From Vulcanococcus limneticus LL (lineage in GTDB: Bacteria; Cyanobacteriota; Cyanobacteriia; PCC-6307; Cyanobiaceae): DNA of 64,000 bases. Of the stretch, positions 1-7,978 are shown in pieces. The notes beneath the pieces were generated by a model. That model did no database searches. It was not told the DNA's origin and saw only the letters and a program-made list of their open reading frames with translations. The DNA lies in NCBI RefSeq assembly GCF_002252705.1, contig NZ_NQLA01000001.1, positions 124,001-188,000 on the forward strand, written 5' to 3'. The position numbers were made by a program, and so were the translations under genes. Numbering within the stretch: position 1 is the stretch's first letter; each line of letters begins with the position of its first letter.

Positions 1-249
1 TGGGAGGAGTTCGGCCGCGAGGCCTGCAGCCGCGCCCTGCGCCGCTTCTGGCGGGCCCAGGACCAGCCGGGCCCCGGTTGGACCCTGGAGCGCTATCTGC
101 TGCTGCTCGATCTCTACCGCCGCCACCTGCAGACGCCGGGCCCCCGGCCGCTGCCCCTGCTGGTGCTGGCCCGCGCCGGCAGCGCCGAGCCGCACCGGCT
201 GGAGTGGTGCTGGCCTGCGGCCACCGCCATGCGTCACACTTGCCCCTGA
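1..249 (+). CDS. Unknown protein, 3' fragment (5' end outside window)
   Basis: An open frame runs from the first base of the window to a TGA at 247-249, giving the last 82 residues of a protein whose start lies upstream. It contains an aromatic/arginine-rich stretch (RRFWRAQDQPGPGWTLERYL) and a hydrophobic strand (PLPLLVLARAG), and codon use matches the neighbouring genes. I do not recognise the family. It ends 17 bases before the next gene on the same strand, so the two could be co-transcribed. That it is coding rests on codon use and clean reading through the window edge. Confidence 0.55.
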   Translation, partial: WEEFGREACSRALRRFWRAQDQPGPGWTLERYLLLLDLYRRHLQTPGPRPLPLLVLARAGSAEPHRLEWCWPAATAMRHTCP

Positions 250-266
250 TTTAAAGGGTTGCGGCC

Positions 267-878
267 ATGGCCGACGGGTTGAACGACGCGGGCCGGTCCC
301 AGGAGCGCCAGGACGGCGGACGGGGTGGAGAGGGCCGTTTCCCCGGCGGCCGCGGCCCCCGCGAGGGCGGCCAGCGTGACGGTGGCAGCCGGGACCAGGG
401 TGGCTTCCGCATCCGCCTGAGTGACAACGAGCTGCGGGCCGCCCGGGCCGTGCAGGAGGCCTTCGGGCTGCGCTCCACCGTGGCCGCCCTGGGCCTCTCG
501 ATCCGCACCGTGGCCCAGCTGCTGGAGGAGGGCAAGCTCGACGAGGTGCTGGCCCAGCACCGTGCCCAGGCCGGCAGCCGCCCCCAGGGCGAGGGCCGGG
601 GCCGTCGCGGCGAGGGCCGGGGTGAAGGCCGGGGGGACTTTCGAGGTGAGGGCCGCGGTGAGCGGGGCGTCCAGCGGGCCAACCCCTTCGCCAGGCCCAG
701 CAAGCCGCAGGCTGCCGCCGTCCCTGAGAGCGAGCCTGCCGCCGCCGACACGGCCGAGGTCGCTTTGGCAAGCGAGTCCGCCGAGATCGGTGGTGACGGT
801 ACCGCAGATGTCAGCGCCGTCGAAGGGCCGGCAGTCGGCACTGAGGCCACCCCCGAGACCAGCGCCGCCGAGGCCTGA
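267..878 (+). CDS. RG-rich conserved hypothetical protein
   Basis: This 203-residue protein is not one I can name. Residues 1-45 are Gly/Arg/Asp-rich and probably disordered. Residues 46-100 form a predicted helical domain (starting FRIRLSDNELRAARAVQEAF) that looks like the conserved core. Residues 108-137 carry repeated GEGRG/GRG units resembling the RG/RGG tracts of RNA-binding proteins. Residues 150-203 are an Ala/Glu-rich acidic tail. The ATG at 267 is the only start before the helical core that keeps the basic N-terminus. It lies upstream of trpS with a strong GC hairpin between them. A nucleic-acid-binding role is inference from composition only. Confidence 0.7.
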   Translation: MADGLNDAGRSQERQDGGRGGEGRFPGGRGPREGGQRDGGSRDQGGFRIRLSDNELRAARAVQEAFGLRSTVAALGLSIRTVAQLLEEGKLDEVLAQHRAQAGSRPQGEGRGRRGEGRGEGRGDFRGEGRGERGVQRANPFARPSKPQAAAVPESEPAAADTAEVALASESAEIGGDGTADVSAVEGPAVGTEATPETSAAEA

Positions 879-887
879 TCGCTCCAG

Positions 888-916
888 CCCCCGCCGGCCC
901 CTGACGCCGGCGGGGG
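888..916 (+). terminator. GC-rich hairpin between the RG-rich gene and trpS
   Basis: A perfect 10-bp inverted repeat (CCCCCGCCGG at 888-897, CCGGCGGGGG at 907-916) with a 9-base loop begins ten bases after the stop of the preceding gene and ends 42 bases before trpS. No U-run follows, so it may be a weak terminator, an RNA-stability element or an attenuator in the trpS leader. Confidence 0.5.
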
Positions 917-958
917 TCCGCCCCCAGGGCAGAATCCGCCCAACCGTCTGGGTTAGGG

Positions 959-1987
959 ATGCAGCGCGCAAGGGTTCTCTCCGGGGTTCAGCCCACCGGG
1001 GCGCTGCATCTGGGCAACTGGCTCGGCGCCATCCGCAACTGGGTGCACCTGCAGGACAGCCACGACACCTTCTTCTGCGTGGTGGACCTGCACGCCATCA
1101 CCGTGCCCCACGAGCCGGGCCAGCTGGCGGCGGACACCCGCAAGACGGCGGCGCTCTATCTGGCCTGCGGCATCGACCCGGCCCGCTCCACCGTGTTCGT
1201 GCAGAGCCATGTGCCGGCCCATAGCGAACTGGCCTGGCTGCTGAACTGCGTCACGCCGCTCAACTGGCTGGAGCGGATGATCCAGTTCAAGGAGAAGGCG
1301 ATCAAGCAGGGCGACCAGGTGTCGGTGGGGCTGCTGGATTACCCGGTGCTGATGGCGGCCGACATCCTGCTCTACGACGCCGATCTGGTGCCGGTGGGCG
1401 AGGACCAGAAGCAGCACCTGGAGCTGGCCCGCGACATCGCCCAGCAGCGCATCAACGCCCGCTTCGGCCGCAAGGGCGCCGATGGCGAGCCGATTCCGGT
1501 GCTGAAGGTGCCCGAACCCCTGATCCTGAAGGAGGGCGCCCGGGTGATGAGCCTCACCGATGGCCGCAGCAAGATGAGCAAGAGCGACCCCAACGAGGGC
1601 TCGCGCATCACGCTGCTGGATCCGCCGGAGCTGATCACCAAGAAGATCAAGCGCGCCAAGACCGATCCCGTGATGGGCCTGGAGTTCGGCAATCCCGAGC
1701 GGCCCGAAACCGACAACCTGCTTGGCCTCTACGCGATTCTCAGCGGCAAGGGCCGCGAGGTCGCCGCTGCCGAGTGTGCCGCCATGGGCTGGGGCTCCTT
1801 CAAGCCATTGCTGGCGGAGGCCGCCGTGGAGGCGCTGCGGCCGGTGCAGCAGCGCTATGCCGAGCTCAGCGCCGATCCGGCGGAACTGGATCGGGTGCTG
1901 GCGGCCGGCCGTGAACGGGCCCAGGCGGTGGCCCAGGCCACCCTGGAGCGCACCCGCGAGGCCCTGGGATTCCTGGCCCGGGGCTGA
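959..1987 (+). CDS. trpS: Tryptophanyl-tRNA synthetase
   Basis: Charges tRNA-Trp with tryptophan in the cytoplasm, a class I aminoacyl-tRNA synthetase. The 342-residue length is normal for bacterial TrpRS. The HIGH-like signature is at residues 13-20 (TGALHLGN) and the KMSKS loop is intact at 205-209. The start at 959 gives the expected N-terminus running directly into RVLSGVQPTGALH. The gene follows the RG-rich gene by 80 bases including a GC hairpin. Two small hairpins follow its stop. Identification is firm. Confidence 0.98.
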   Translation: MQRARVLSGVQPTGALHLGNWLGAIRNWVHLQDSHDTFFCVVDLHAITVPHEPGQLAADTRKTAALYLACGIDPARSTVFVQSHVPAHSELAWLLNCVTPLNWLERMIQFKEKAIKQGDQVSVGLLDYPVLMAADILLYDADLVPVGEDQKQHLELARDIAQQRINARFGRKGADGEPIPVLKVPEPLILKEGARVMSLTDGRSKMSKSDPNEGSRITLLDPPELITKKIKRAKTDPVMGLEFGNPERPETDNLLGLYAILSGKGREVAAAECAAMGWGSFKPLLAEAAVEALRPVQQRYAELSADPAELDRVLAAGRERAQAVAQATLERTREALGFLARG

Positions 1988-2004
1988 TCTATTGGACTCC
2001 AACC

Positions 2005-2033
2005 ATCAGCTTGGCTGATTGAAGCGGGGCTTC
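2005..2033 (+). terminator. Two adjacent small hairpins after trpS
   Basis: ATCAGC-TTG-GCTGAT (2005-2019) and GAAGC-GGG-GCTTC (2021-2033) are perfect short stems followed by GTTTCGC. They lie 18 bases after the trpS stop and may form a weak composite terminator. The rest of the 266-base gap up to 2253 shows no gene or tRNA that I can see. Confidence 0.35.
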
Positions 2034-2253
2034 GTTTCGCTGTGGGGCCAGGCGCTGGGATCGGGGAAGGGCCTGGGCCCATGGCGGGCGCACATCGCCG
2101 TGTCTCACGGCTCCCAGACGCGTCGCGGCTGAGTTCCGCCTGGGGTGGCATGGGTCGAAGGCATGGTGGGTCGCATTTGTCCAGGGCGGTTCGAGGGGGC
2201 CTCCCCCTGGGAATGCTCGGGCCAGCAGGCTCAACCGACCGCTCCCTGCCCGC

Positions 2254-2943
2254 TTGCCCATGGTTCGTCGCCCGCTGCCCGGTTCCACGCCCCACCTGCT
2301 CCTGCGCTGCACCCTGGCCTCTGTCCTTGCGTTGCCGTTGCTGGTGGGGTCCAGGCCGGAGTCGGCGGCGGCCCAGGCCCAGGAGCGGCCCGCTGCAGCC
2401 AGCGGACCAGTGGCAACGGGGGCCCCGGCCGCTCGCCCCGCCGCCCTGCCCCGCCCCGCCGGCCACTACGCCATCACCCCCGAGCGCCGCGCCCTGCTCA
2501 ACACGATCCGCTATGCCGAGGGCACCTGGCTCGGCGGCTGCCAGGAGGGCTACCGGACCCTCTACGGCGGCGGCCGCTTCGCCAGCCTGGAGCGCCACCC
2601 CGAAATCGTGGTGGTGAAGCGCTACGCCAGCGCCGCAGCCGGGGCCTATCAGTTCCTGCCAGGTACCTGGAGCGAGGCGTCGCGCAAGCTGCGGCTGGCC
2701 CGCTTCGATCCCGCCAGCCAGGACCAGGCCGCCCTGTATCTCGTGGAGCGCCGTGGTGCCCTGGGGGCGATCGACCGCGGCGGCCTGGATCGCCAGGCCA
2801 TGGCCCGCCTGGCCGGCGAGTGGGCCTCCTTCCCGACCCTGGCCGGCGCCAGCGCCTACGGCCAGCCCGTCAAGCGCGCCGAGGAGCTGGAGCGCTTCTA
2901 CGTCGCCAGCCTGCGCCGCGCTCGCAGCGCTGAGCAGGCCTGA
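2254..2943 (+). CDS. Secreted lysozyme-like glycoside hydrolase (GH104 type)
   Basis: A 229-residue exported protein. An N-terminal signal peptide (basic MPMVRRPLPG, then a hydrophobic LLLRCTLASVLALPLL) is followed by an Ala/Pro linker. The catalytic domain spans about residues 70-225. It shows the pattern of the phage-lambda endolysin/GH104 family: LLNTIRYAEGT with a probable catalytic Glu, GYRTLYGG, and SAAAGAYQFLPGTW. By family it would cleave peptidoglycan, probably as a lytic transglycosylase in the periplasm. A second ATG at 2260 (MVRRPLPG) is an equally possible start. There is no phage context, so I read it as a resident cell-wall enzyme. Confidence 0.85.
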   Translation: MPMVRRPLPGSTPHLLLRCTLASVLALPLLVGSRPESAAAQAQERPAAASGPVATGAPAARPAALPRPAGHYAITPERRALLNTIRYAEGTWLGGCQEGYRTLYGGGRFASLERHPEIVVVKRYASAAAGAYQFLPGTWSEASRKLRLARFDPASQDQAALYLVERRGALGAIDRGGLDRQAMARLAGEWASFPTLAGASAYGQPVKRAEELERFYVASLRRARSAEQA

Positions 2944-2946
2944 AGT

Positions 2947-3399
2947 TCAGGGTTCCCGGTAGACCACCCGGCCCCGCTCATCGTTGCCGACATCGAGCAG
3001 GTGGTCGAACAGCAGCCGCTCCACCTCCTCCCGCACCCGCTCCCGCGGCAGATCGGCGGGCAGCTGCAGCTCCAGCAGGGCGTCATTGAGGGTGAAGCCG
3101 GCGGCACCGCTGCGGCGGGCCAGGGCCAGCAGCTGGCGATCGACCGGCTGCCCAAGGGCCAGGCCGTCGCCCTGCCGGTTGGCCTGCTCGATCAGGGCGG
3201 GGATCAGGAACAGATCCAGCAGCTGGCCCACGCCGCAGAGCCCCAGGGTGCAGAGCCAGAGGGTGCCGCTCACGGGTTTGCGGGCGTAGAAGCGCTGCAG
3301 ACCGCAGAGCCCCACCAGCGCCAGGGCCCACAGCAGATAGCCCGCGGCCAGGCTGCGGCGCTGCCGCGGGCGGGCAGCCAGCGGGCGGGCCTGGGTCAT
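2947..3399 (-). CDS. TM2-domain membrane protein
   Basis: This 150-residue protein has a basic N-terminus (MTQARPLAARPRQRRS). Two hydrophobic segments follow, spanning about residues 17-65, with GLQRFYARKPVSGTLWLCTLGLCGVGQLLDLFLIP. That is the TM2 signature: a G-x-x-x-FY turn and a terminal D between two membrane helices. Residues 75-150 are soluble, predicted helical, and end in RVVYREP. The start codon overlaps the stop of the upstream DUF2605-like gene (ATGA at 3396-3399), so the pair is translationally coupled. The open frame extends far upstream antisense to thrS, but only this portion has protein character. Function unknown. Confidence 0.85.
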   Translation of the reverse strand: MTQARPLAARPRQRRSLAAGYLLWALALVGLCGLQRFYARKPVSGTLWLCTLGLCGVGQLLDLFLIPALIEQANRQGDGLALGQPVDRQLLALARRSGAAGFTLNDALLELQLPADLPRERVREEVERLLFDHLLDVGNDERGRVVYREP

Positions 3400-3740
3400 G
3401 GGGCGCCGTGGTCCGGCAGGGGCACCCCCGCCCCCCGCAGCAGAGACGACAGGTTCCAGACCCGCATCATCAGCCGGTGCCATGGGGTCATGGCATCCAT
3501 GTCGACGGCCATGGGGGTGGGAGAGGCGCGGCGCAGGGCCCGGGTGGCGGCCAGGCCCGCCAGGCCCTCGCTCAGATCGGCCCGCAGCTGCTCCCGCTCC
3601 GCTGCGGGCAGCAGGCTTTCCGGGGCGCAGTCGAGCAGCACCAGGCCGCGGCGGAACCAGGTCTCGAAGTCCTCGAACAGGGAGGCCAGCAACTGGTCGA
3701 GCAACTCGACCGAATCCGGTGGGGGAGGGGGAACGCTCAC
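3396..3740 (-). CDS. DUF2605-type cyanobacterial protein
   Basis: A 114-residue acidic protein beginning with a run of prolines after MSV. It has a helical body (VELLDQLLASLFEDFETWFRR) and a C-terminal segment containing TPWHRLMMRVWNLSSLLRG. I recognise this as the short cyanobacterial DUF2605-type family; no biochemical role is known to me. It is first in a two-gene minus-strand unit with the TM2 protein (four-base overlap) and is divergent from thrS, 61 bases away, so the 3741-3801 gap must hold promoters for both directions. Confidence 0.75.
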   Translation of the reverse strand: MSVPPPPPDSVELLDQLLASLFEDFETWFRRGLVLLDCAPESLLPAAEREQLRADLSEGLAGLAATRALRRASPTPMAVDMDAMTPWHRLMMRVWNLSSLLRGAGVPLPDHGAP

Positions 3741-3801
3741 ATCCCCAGCCTAAGGAGGCCGATTTGGGCTGCGTAGGATCGGGTTTGCCTGCCTGCCTGC
3801 C

Positions 3802-5685
3802 GTGACTGCGACCCGCTCTGCCGACCAATCCCTCAGCAGCAGCGCGGCCACCCTGACCACCGCTCCCGCCGGGGCCCCTGGCGCTGCCGCCAGCCCGATT
3901 CCCCTGCCCAAAACCAGCGAGAGCCCCCAACTGCTGCGTATCCGCCACTCGATGAGCCACGTGCTGGCCATGGCGGTGCAGCGGCTGTTCCCCAAGGCCC
4001 AGGTGACGATCGGCCCCTGGACCGAGAACGGCTTCTACTACGACTTCGACAGCCCCGATCCCTTCACCGAGGCCGACCTCAAGGCCATCAAGAAGGAGAT
4101 GATCAAGATCATCAACAGGAAGCTCCCTCTCGAGCGCATCGAGGTGAGCCGTGCTGAAGCGGAGAGCCGGATCCAGGCCCAGAACGAGCCCTACAAGCTG
4201 GAAATCCTGGCCGGTATCAGCGAGCCGATCAGCCTTTACACCCTGGGCGAGGAGTGGTGGGACCTCTGCGCCGGCCCCCACGTCGCCAACACCGGTGAGC
4301 TGAACGCCAAGGCCTTTGAGCTGGAGAGCGTGGCCGGCGCCTACTGGCGCGGCGATGAGACCAAGGCCCAGCTGCAGCGCATCTACGGCACCGCCTGGGA
4401 AACCGCCGAGCAGCTGGCCGAATACAAGCGCCGTAAAGAAGAAGCCCTGCGCCGGGACCACCGCCGCCTCGGCACCGACCTGGATCTGTTTTCGATCGAG
4501 GATGAAGCCGGCGCGGGCCTGGTGTTCTGGCATCCCCGCGGCGCTCGCATGCGCCTGCTGATCGAGACCCTCTGGCGTGATCTGCACTTTGCGGCTGGCT
4601 ACGAGCTGCTGTACACGCCCCACGTGGCCGACATCAGCCTGTGGAAGACCTCCGGCCACCTCGACTTCTACCGGGAGTCGATGTTCGGGCCGATGCAGGT
4701 GGATGAGCGGGAATACCAGCTCAAGCCGATGAACTGCCCGTTCCACGTGCTCACCTACGCCAGCACCCTGCGCAGCTACCGGGAGCTGCCGATCCGCTGG
4801 GCCGAGCTGGGCACCGTGTATCGCTACGAGCGCCCCGGTGTGATGCACGGGCTGATGCGGGTGCGCGGCTTCACCCAGGACGACGCCCATGTGTTCTGCC
4901 TGCCCGAGCAGATCAGCGATGAGATCCTGCGTATCCTCAATCTCACCGAGCAGATTCTCAGCACCTTCGATTTCCGCAACTACGAGATCAACCTCTCCAC
5001 CCGCCCGGAGAAGTCGATCGGCGAAGACGCCGTGTGGGACCTGGCCACCCAGGGCCTGATTGAGGCCCTCGACCGCAAGGGTTGGGCTTACAAGATCGAT
5101 GAGGGCGGCGGCGCCTTCTACGGCCCCAAGATCGATCTCAAGATCGAAGATGCCATCGGCCGGATGTGGCAGTGCTCCACCATCCAGCTCGACTTCAACC
5201 TGCCCGATCGCTTCAAGCTGGAGTATGTGGCCGCCGATGGCACGCGTCAGCGGCCGATCATGATCCACCGGGCCATCTTCGGCTCCCTGGAACGGTTCTT
5301 CGGGATCATGACCGAGAACTACGCCGGTGATTTCCCCTTCTGGCTGGCGCCAGAGCAGATCCGTCTGCTGCCGGTCACCGATGAGGTGCGTGCCTATGCC
5401 GAGGAGCTGCAGAGCCAGCTGACTGCTGCGGGCGTGCGCGCCACGATCGACCACTCCGGCGATCGCCTCGGCAAGTTGATCCGCAACGGCGAGCAGATGA
5501 AGATCCCGGTGCTGGCGGTGATCGGCGCCAAGGAGGCCGAGACCGGCCAGGTGAGCTTGCGCAGTCGCCGCGACGGGGATCTGGGCAGCGTGGCCGTGGC
5601 CGATCTGGTGGCGGCCGCCGCCGGCGCCAATGCCCTCCGGGCCGCGGGCCTGGGCCTGCCGGCCACCTTCAGCGCCAGCGCCTGA
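3802..5685 (+). CDS. thrS: Threonyl-tRNA synthetase
   Basis: Class II synthetase that charges tRNA-Thr, 627 residues from a GTG start. The editing domain starts near residue 43, with zinc/editing-site residues H49 and H53 in HSMSH and a later CAGPH. The catalytic core has the motif 2 region (MNCPFHVLTY ... RYERPGVMHG) and motif 3 (GSLERFFGIM), followed by the C-terminal anticodon-binding domain. Residues 1-42 are Ser/Ala/Pro-rich and there is no recognisable TGS/N1 domain, as I recall for many cyanobacterial ThrRS. It heads a same-strand cluster with glk (10-base gap) and thrB, linking threonine charging with threonine synthesis. Confidence 0.97.
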   Translation: MTATRSADQSLSSSAATLTTAPAGAPGAAASPIPLPKTSESPQLLRIRHSMSHVLAMAVQRLFPKAQVTIGPWTENGFYYDFDSPDPFTEADLKAIKKEMIKIINRKLPLERIEVSRAEAESRIQAQNEPYKLEILAGISEPISLYTLGEEWWDLCAGPHVANTGELNAKAFELESVAGAYWRGDETKAQLQRIYGTAWETAEQLAEYKRRKEEALRRDHRRLGTDLDLFSIEDEAGAGLVFWHPRGARMRLLIETLWRDLHFAAGYELLYTPHVADISLWKTSGHLDFYRESMFGPMQVDEREYQLKPMNCPFHVLTYASTLRSYRELPIRWAELGTVYRYERPGVMHGLMRVRGFTQDDAHVFCLPEQISDEILRILNLTEQILSTFDFRNYEINLSTRPEKSIGEDAVWDLATQGLIEALDRKGWAYKIDEGGGAFYGPKIDLKIEDAIGRMWQCSTIQLDFNLPDRFKLEYVAADGTRQRPIMIHRAIFGSLERFFGIMTENYAGDFPFWLAPEQIRLLPVTDEVRAYAEELQSQLTAAGVRATIDHSGDRLGKLIRNGEQMKIPVLAVIGAKEAETGQVSLRSRRDGDLGSVAVADLVAAAAGANALRAAGLGLPATFSASA

Positions 5686-5691
5686 GGAGAG
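5684..5691 (+). promoter_or_regulatory. Ribosome binding site of glk
   Basis: The purine run GAGGAGAG spans the thrS stop and precedes the glk ATG at 5696 by four bases. It decides the glk start against the longer upstream frame inside thrS. Confidence 0.6.
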
Positions 5692-5695
5692 TCCG

Positions 5696-6778
5696 ATGAC
5701 CACCCTGCTGGCGGGCGATATCGGTGGCACCAAGACCCTGCTGGCCACCTACCGGCTGGAGGACTCCGCCCTGATCCAGCAGCGGGCCGAGCGCTTTCCC
5801 TCCGCCGAGTGGGCTGACTTCGCCGCCCTGGTGAACCACTTCCTGGCTGGCGGCGCTGCGGGGGAGCCGCCGCGCCAGGGACCTCCCCTCCAGGAGCCCC
5901 CAGCTGTGGCCTGCTTCGCCGTGGCTGGCCCCGTGCGCCACGGCCGCGTGAAGCTCACCAACCTGCCCTGGGAGCTGGAGGAGGGAACCCTGGCGGGCGC
6001 CTGCGGCCTGGAGCGGCTGGAGCTGGTGAACGATTTCGCCGTGCTGATCTACGGCCTGCCCCACCTCTCCCCCCTGCAGCAGGTCCCGCTCGATCCCGCG
6101 AATCCGGCGTCCGATCCCGGGGCGCCCCTGGCGATCCTCGGTGCCGGCACCGGCCTGGGGGTGGCGATCGGTGTACCGACAGCTGCCGGCCTGGTGGCTG
6201 TGGCCAGCGAGGGCGCCCACGCGGCCTTTGCCCCCCGTACCCCCGAGGAGTGGGCCCTCCAGCAGTGGTTGCAGGCCGACCGGGGGCTGGAGCGGGTCTC
6301 GATCGAGCGGATCGTGAGCGGTACCGGCCTGGGTGAGGTGATGCGCTGGGTGCTCGCCGGTGACGATCCCGATGGCCAGCACGCTCTGGCTGCCGCGGCC
6401 CGGGCCTGGCGACATCCCGAGACCGCTGCCGCAGGCCCAGCCCCAGCCGCGCCGCCGGACCTGCCAGCCCTCACGGCCCAGGCCGCCGCGGCCGGCGACC
6501 CCCTGGCGGGCCGCGCCCTGGGACTGTGGCTGGGGGCCTATGGCTCGGTGGCCGGTGATCTGGCCCTGCAAAGCCTCTGTCTGGGCGGGCTCTGGGTGGG
6601 CGGCGGCACGGCGGCCAAGTTGCTGGATGGGCTGCGCTCGCCGGCCTTCCTGGCGCCCCTGCGGGCCAAGGGGCGCCTCAGTCCGGTGCTGGCCCAGGTG
6701 CCGGTCACGGCCCTCACCGACCCAGAAGCCGGGCTGTTCAGCGCCGCCTGCCGTGCCCGCATGCTGCTGGCCGCCTGA
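5696..6778 (+). CDS. glk: Glucokinase
   Basis: Phosphorylates glucose to glucose 6-phosphate using ATP; 360 residues. It belongs to the bacterial glucokinase (Glk) family rather than ROK. The ATP-binding GDIGGTKT is at residues 7-14, the catalytic Asp lies in LVNDFAV, the glycine motif is GAGTGLG, and the EGAHAAFAPR segment matches the E-G-G-H region of E. coli Glk with an Ala substitution I associate with cyanobacterial members. The ATG at 5696 is preceded by a good Shine-Dalgarno sequence. A second sugar kinase of the ROK family lies about 8 kb away. Confidence 0.93.
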   Translation: MTTLLAGDIGGTKTLLATYRLEDSALIQQRAERFPSAEWADFAALVNHFLAGGAAGEPPRQGPPLQEPPAVACFAVAGPVRHGRVKLTNLPWELEEGTLAGACGLERLELVNDFAVLIYGLPHLSPLQQVPLDPANPASDPGAPLAILGAGTGLGVAIGVPTAAGLVAVASEGAHAAFAPRTPEEWALQQWLQADRGLERVSIERIVSGTGLGEVMRWVLAGDDPDGQHALAAAARAWRHPETAAAGPAPAAPPDLPALTAQAAAAGDPLAGRALGLWLGAYGSVAGDLALQSLCLGGLWVGGGTAAKLLDGLRSPAFLAPLRAKGRLSPVLAQVPVTALTDPEAGLFSAACRARMLLAA

Positions 6779-6828
6779 CGGAGCCCGTCACCGGCGGGTG
6801 GGACACTGGCCCGAGCAGAAGGACAGGC

Positions 6829-7767
6829 ATGGTGCGCCCGCGCATCGGACAGGGCGTCGTGGTGGATGTGCCGGCGACAACGGCGAACCTGGGCCCCGGG
6901 TTTGATTGCCTCGGCGCTGCCCTCGATCTCAACAACCGCTTTGAACTGCGCCGCATCGACGGCGACGACGAACGCTTCGATCTGATCATCGAGGGCAGTG
7001 AGGGCTCCCACCTGCGCGGTGGGCCCGACAACCTCGTCTACCGGGCGGCCCAGCGGGTATGGAAGGAGGCGGGCGAGCAGCCGATGGCGATCGAGGCCCG
7101 GGTGCGCCTGGCGGTGCCGCCGGCCCGGGGCCTGGGCAGCAGCGCCACCGCCATCGTGGCCGGACTGATGGGGGCCAACGCCCTGATCGGCGAACCGCTC
7201 AGCCGTGAGAAGCTGCTGGAGCTGGCGATCGACATCGAGGGCCACCCCGACAACGTGGTGCCCTCGCTGCTGGGGGGGCTGTGCATGACCGCCAAGGCCG
7301 CCTCGCACCGCTGGCGCGTGATCCGCTGCGAATGGTCGCCGGAGGTGCTGGCAGTGGTGGCGATCCCGGCGATCCGCCTCTCCACCAGCGAGGCGCGGCG
7401 GGTGATGCCCAAGGTGATCGCGATCCCCGATGCCGTCACCAACCTGGGCTCCCTCACCCTGTTGCTGCAGGGGCTGCGCACCGGCAACGGCGATCTGATC
7501 GCCGATGGCATGCACGACCGCATCCACGAGCCCTACCGCTGGGGCCTGATCCAGGGCGGCCGGCGGGTGCGGGAGGCCGCCCTGGAGGCGGGGGCCTGGG
7601 GCTGTGTGATCAGCGGGGCGGGCCCCAGCCTGCTGGCCCTCTGCAGCCGCGCCACTGCTGCGGCCGTGAGTCGGGCGATGGTGCGCACCTGGGAGGGCGA
7701 AGGCGTAGCGTCGAGGTCCGAGGTGCTGCCTCTGCAGCAGGCCGGCAGCCGCTGGCACCCCCTCTGA
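6829..7767 (+). CDS. thrB: Homoserine kinase
   Basis: GHMP-family kinase of 312 residues making O-phosphohomoserine in threonine synthesis. The N-terminus VVDVPATTANLGPGFDCLGAA is the ThrB signature. The phosphate-binding loop PPARGLGSSATAI and a C-terminal GCVISGAGPSLLALC are also intact. It lies 50 bases after glk and in the same direction as thrS and glk. Identification is firm. Confidence 0.97.
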   Translation: MVRPRIGQGVVVDVPATTANLGPGFDCLGAALDLNNRFELRRIDGDDERFDLIIEGSEGSHLRGGPDNLVYRAAQRVWKEAGEQPMAIEARVRLAVPPARGLGSSATAIVAGLMGANALIGEPLSREKLLELAIDIEGHPDNVVPSLLGGLCMTAKAASHRWRVIRCEWSPEVLAVVAIPAIRLSTSEARRVMPKVIAIPDAVTNLGSLTLLLQGLRTGNGDLIADGMHDRIHEPYRWGLIQGGRRVREAALEAGAWGCVISGAGPSLLALCSRATAAAVSRAMVRTWEGEGVASRSEVLPLQQAGSRWHPL

Positions 7768-7774
7768 ACCGGCC

Positions 7775-7797
7775 CTCCCGCACGCCACCATGGCGGG
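7775..7797 (+). terminator. Possible hairpin after thrB
   Basis: CTCCCGC and GCGGGAG form a seven-base stem around ACGCCACCAT just after thrB. No T-run follows immediately, so termination is uncertain. The following stretch to about 7842 (TAAAAATAC, TGATACATTGACAG) is the most A/T-rich part of the 211-base gap and probably carries the ndhD promoter, although I cannot fix -35/-10 boxes. Confidence 0.35.
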
Positions 7798-7978
7798 AGA
7801 CCATGGCTGAGTAAAAATACCTAAACTGATACATTGACAGCGTTGGGTTGCATCCCACGGGGCGCGTTGCGGCAGCACTCTTGCCGTCTCAGCGTCGTCA
7901 CTGCAGGGCCGCCAGCGCGGCCAGCGGCTGGCTTCTCCTGGGCTGTCGTCCGACCGATCTCCCCCCGATCAAGCTGAG

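Noticed and set aside
2254-2943. Prophage lysis gene
   Set aside because: The lysozyme-like protein has its own signal peptide and housekeeping neighbours; no holin, structural phage gene or integrase is near.
3400-5748. Long minus-strand reading frame continuing upstream of the TM2 gene, antisense to thrS
   Set aside because: The residues are typical antisense low-complexity sequence (runs of Gly, His, Gln, Leu); the TM2 protein has its own ATG coupled to the DUF2605 stop, and thrS is certain.
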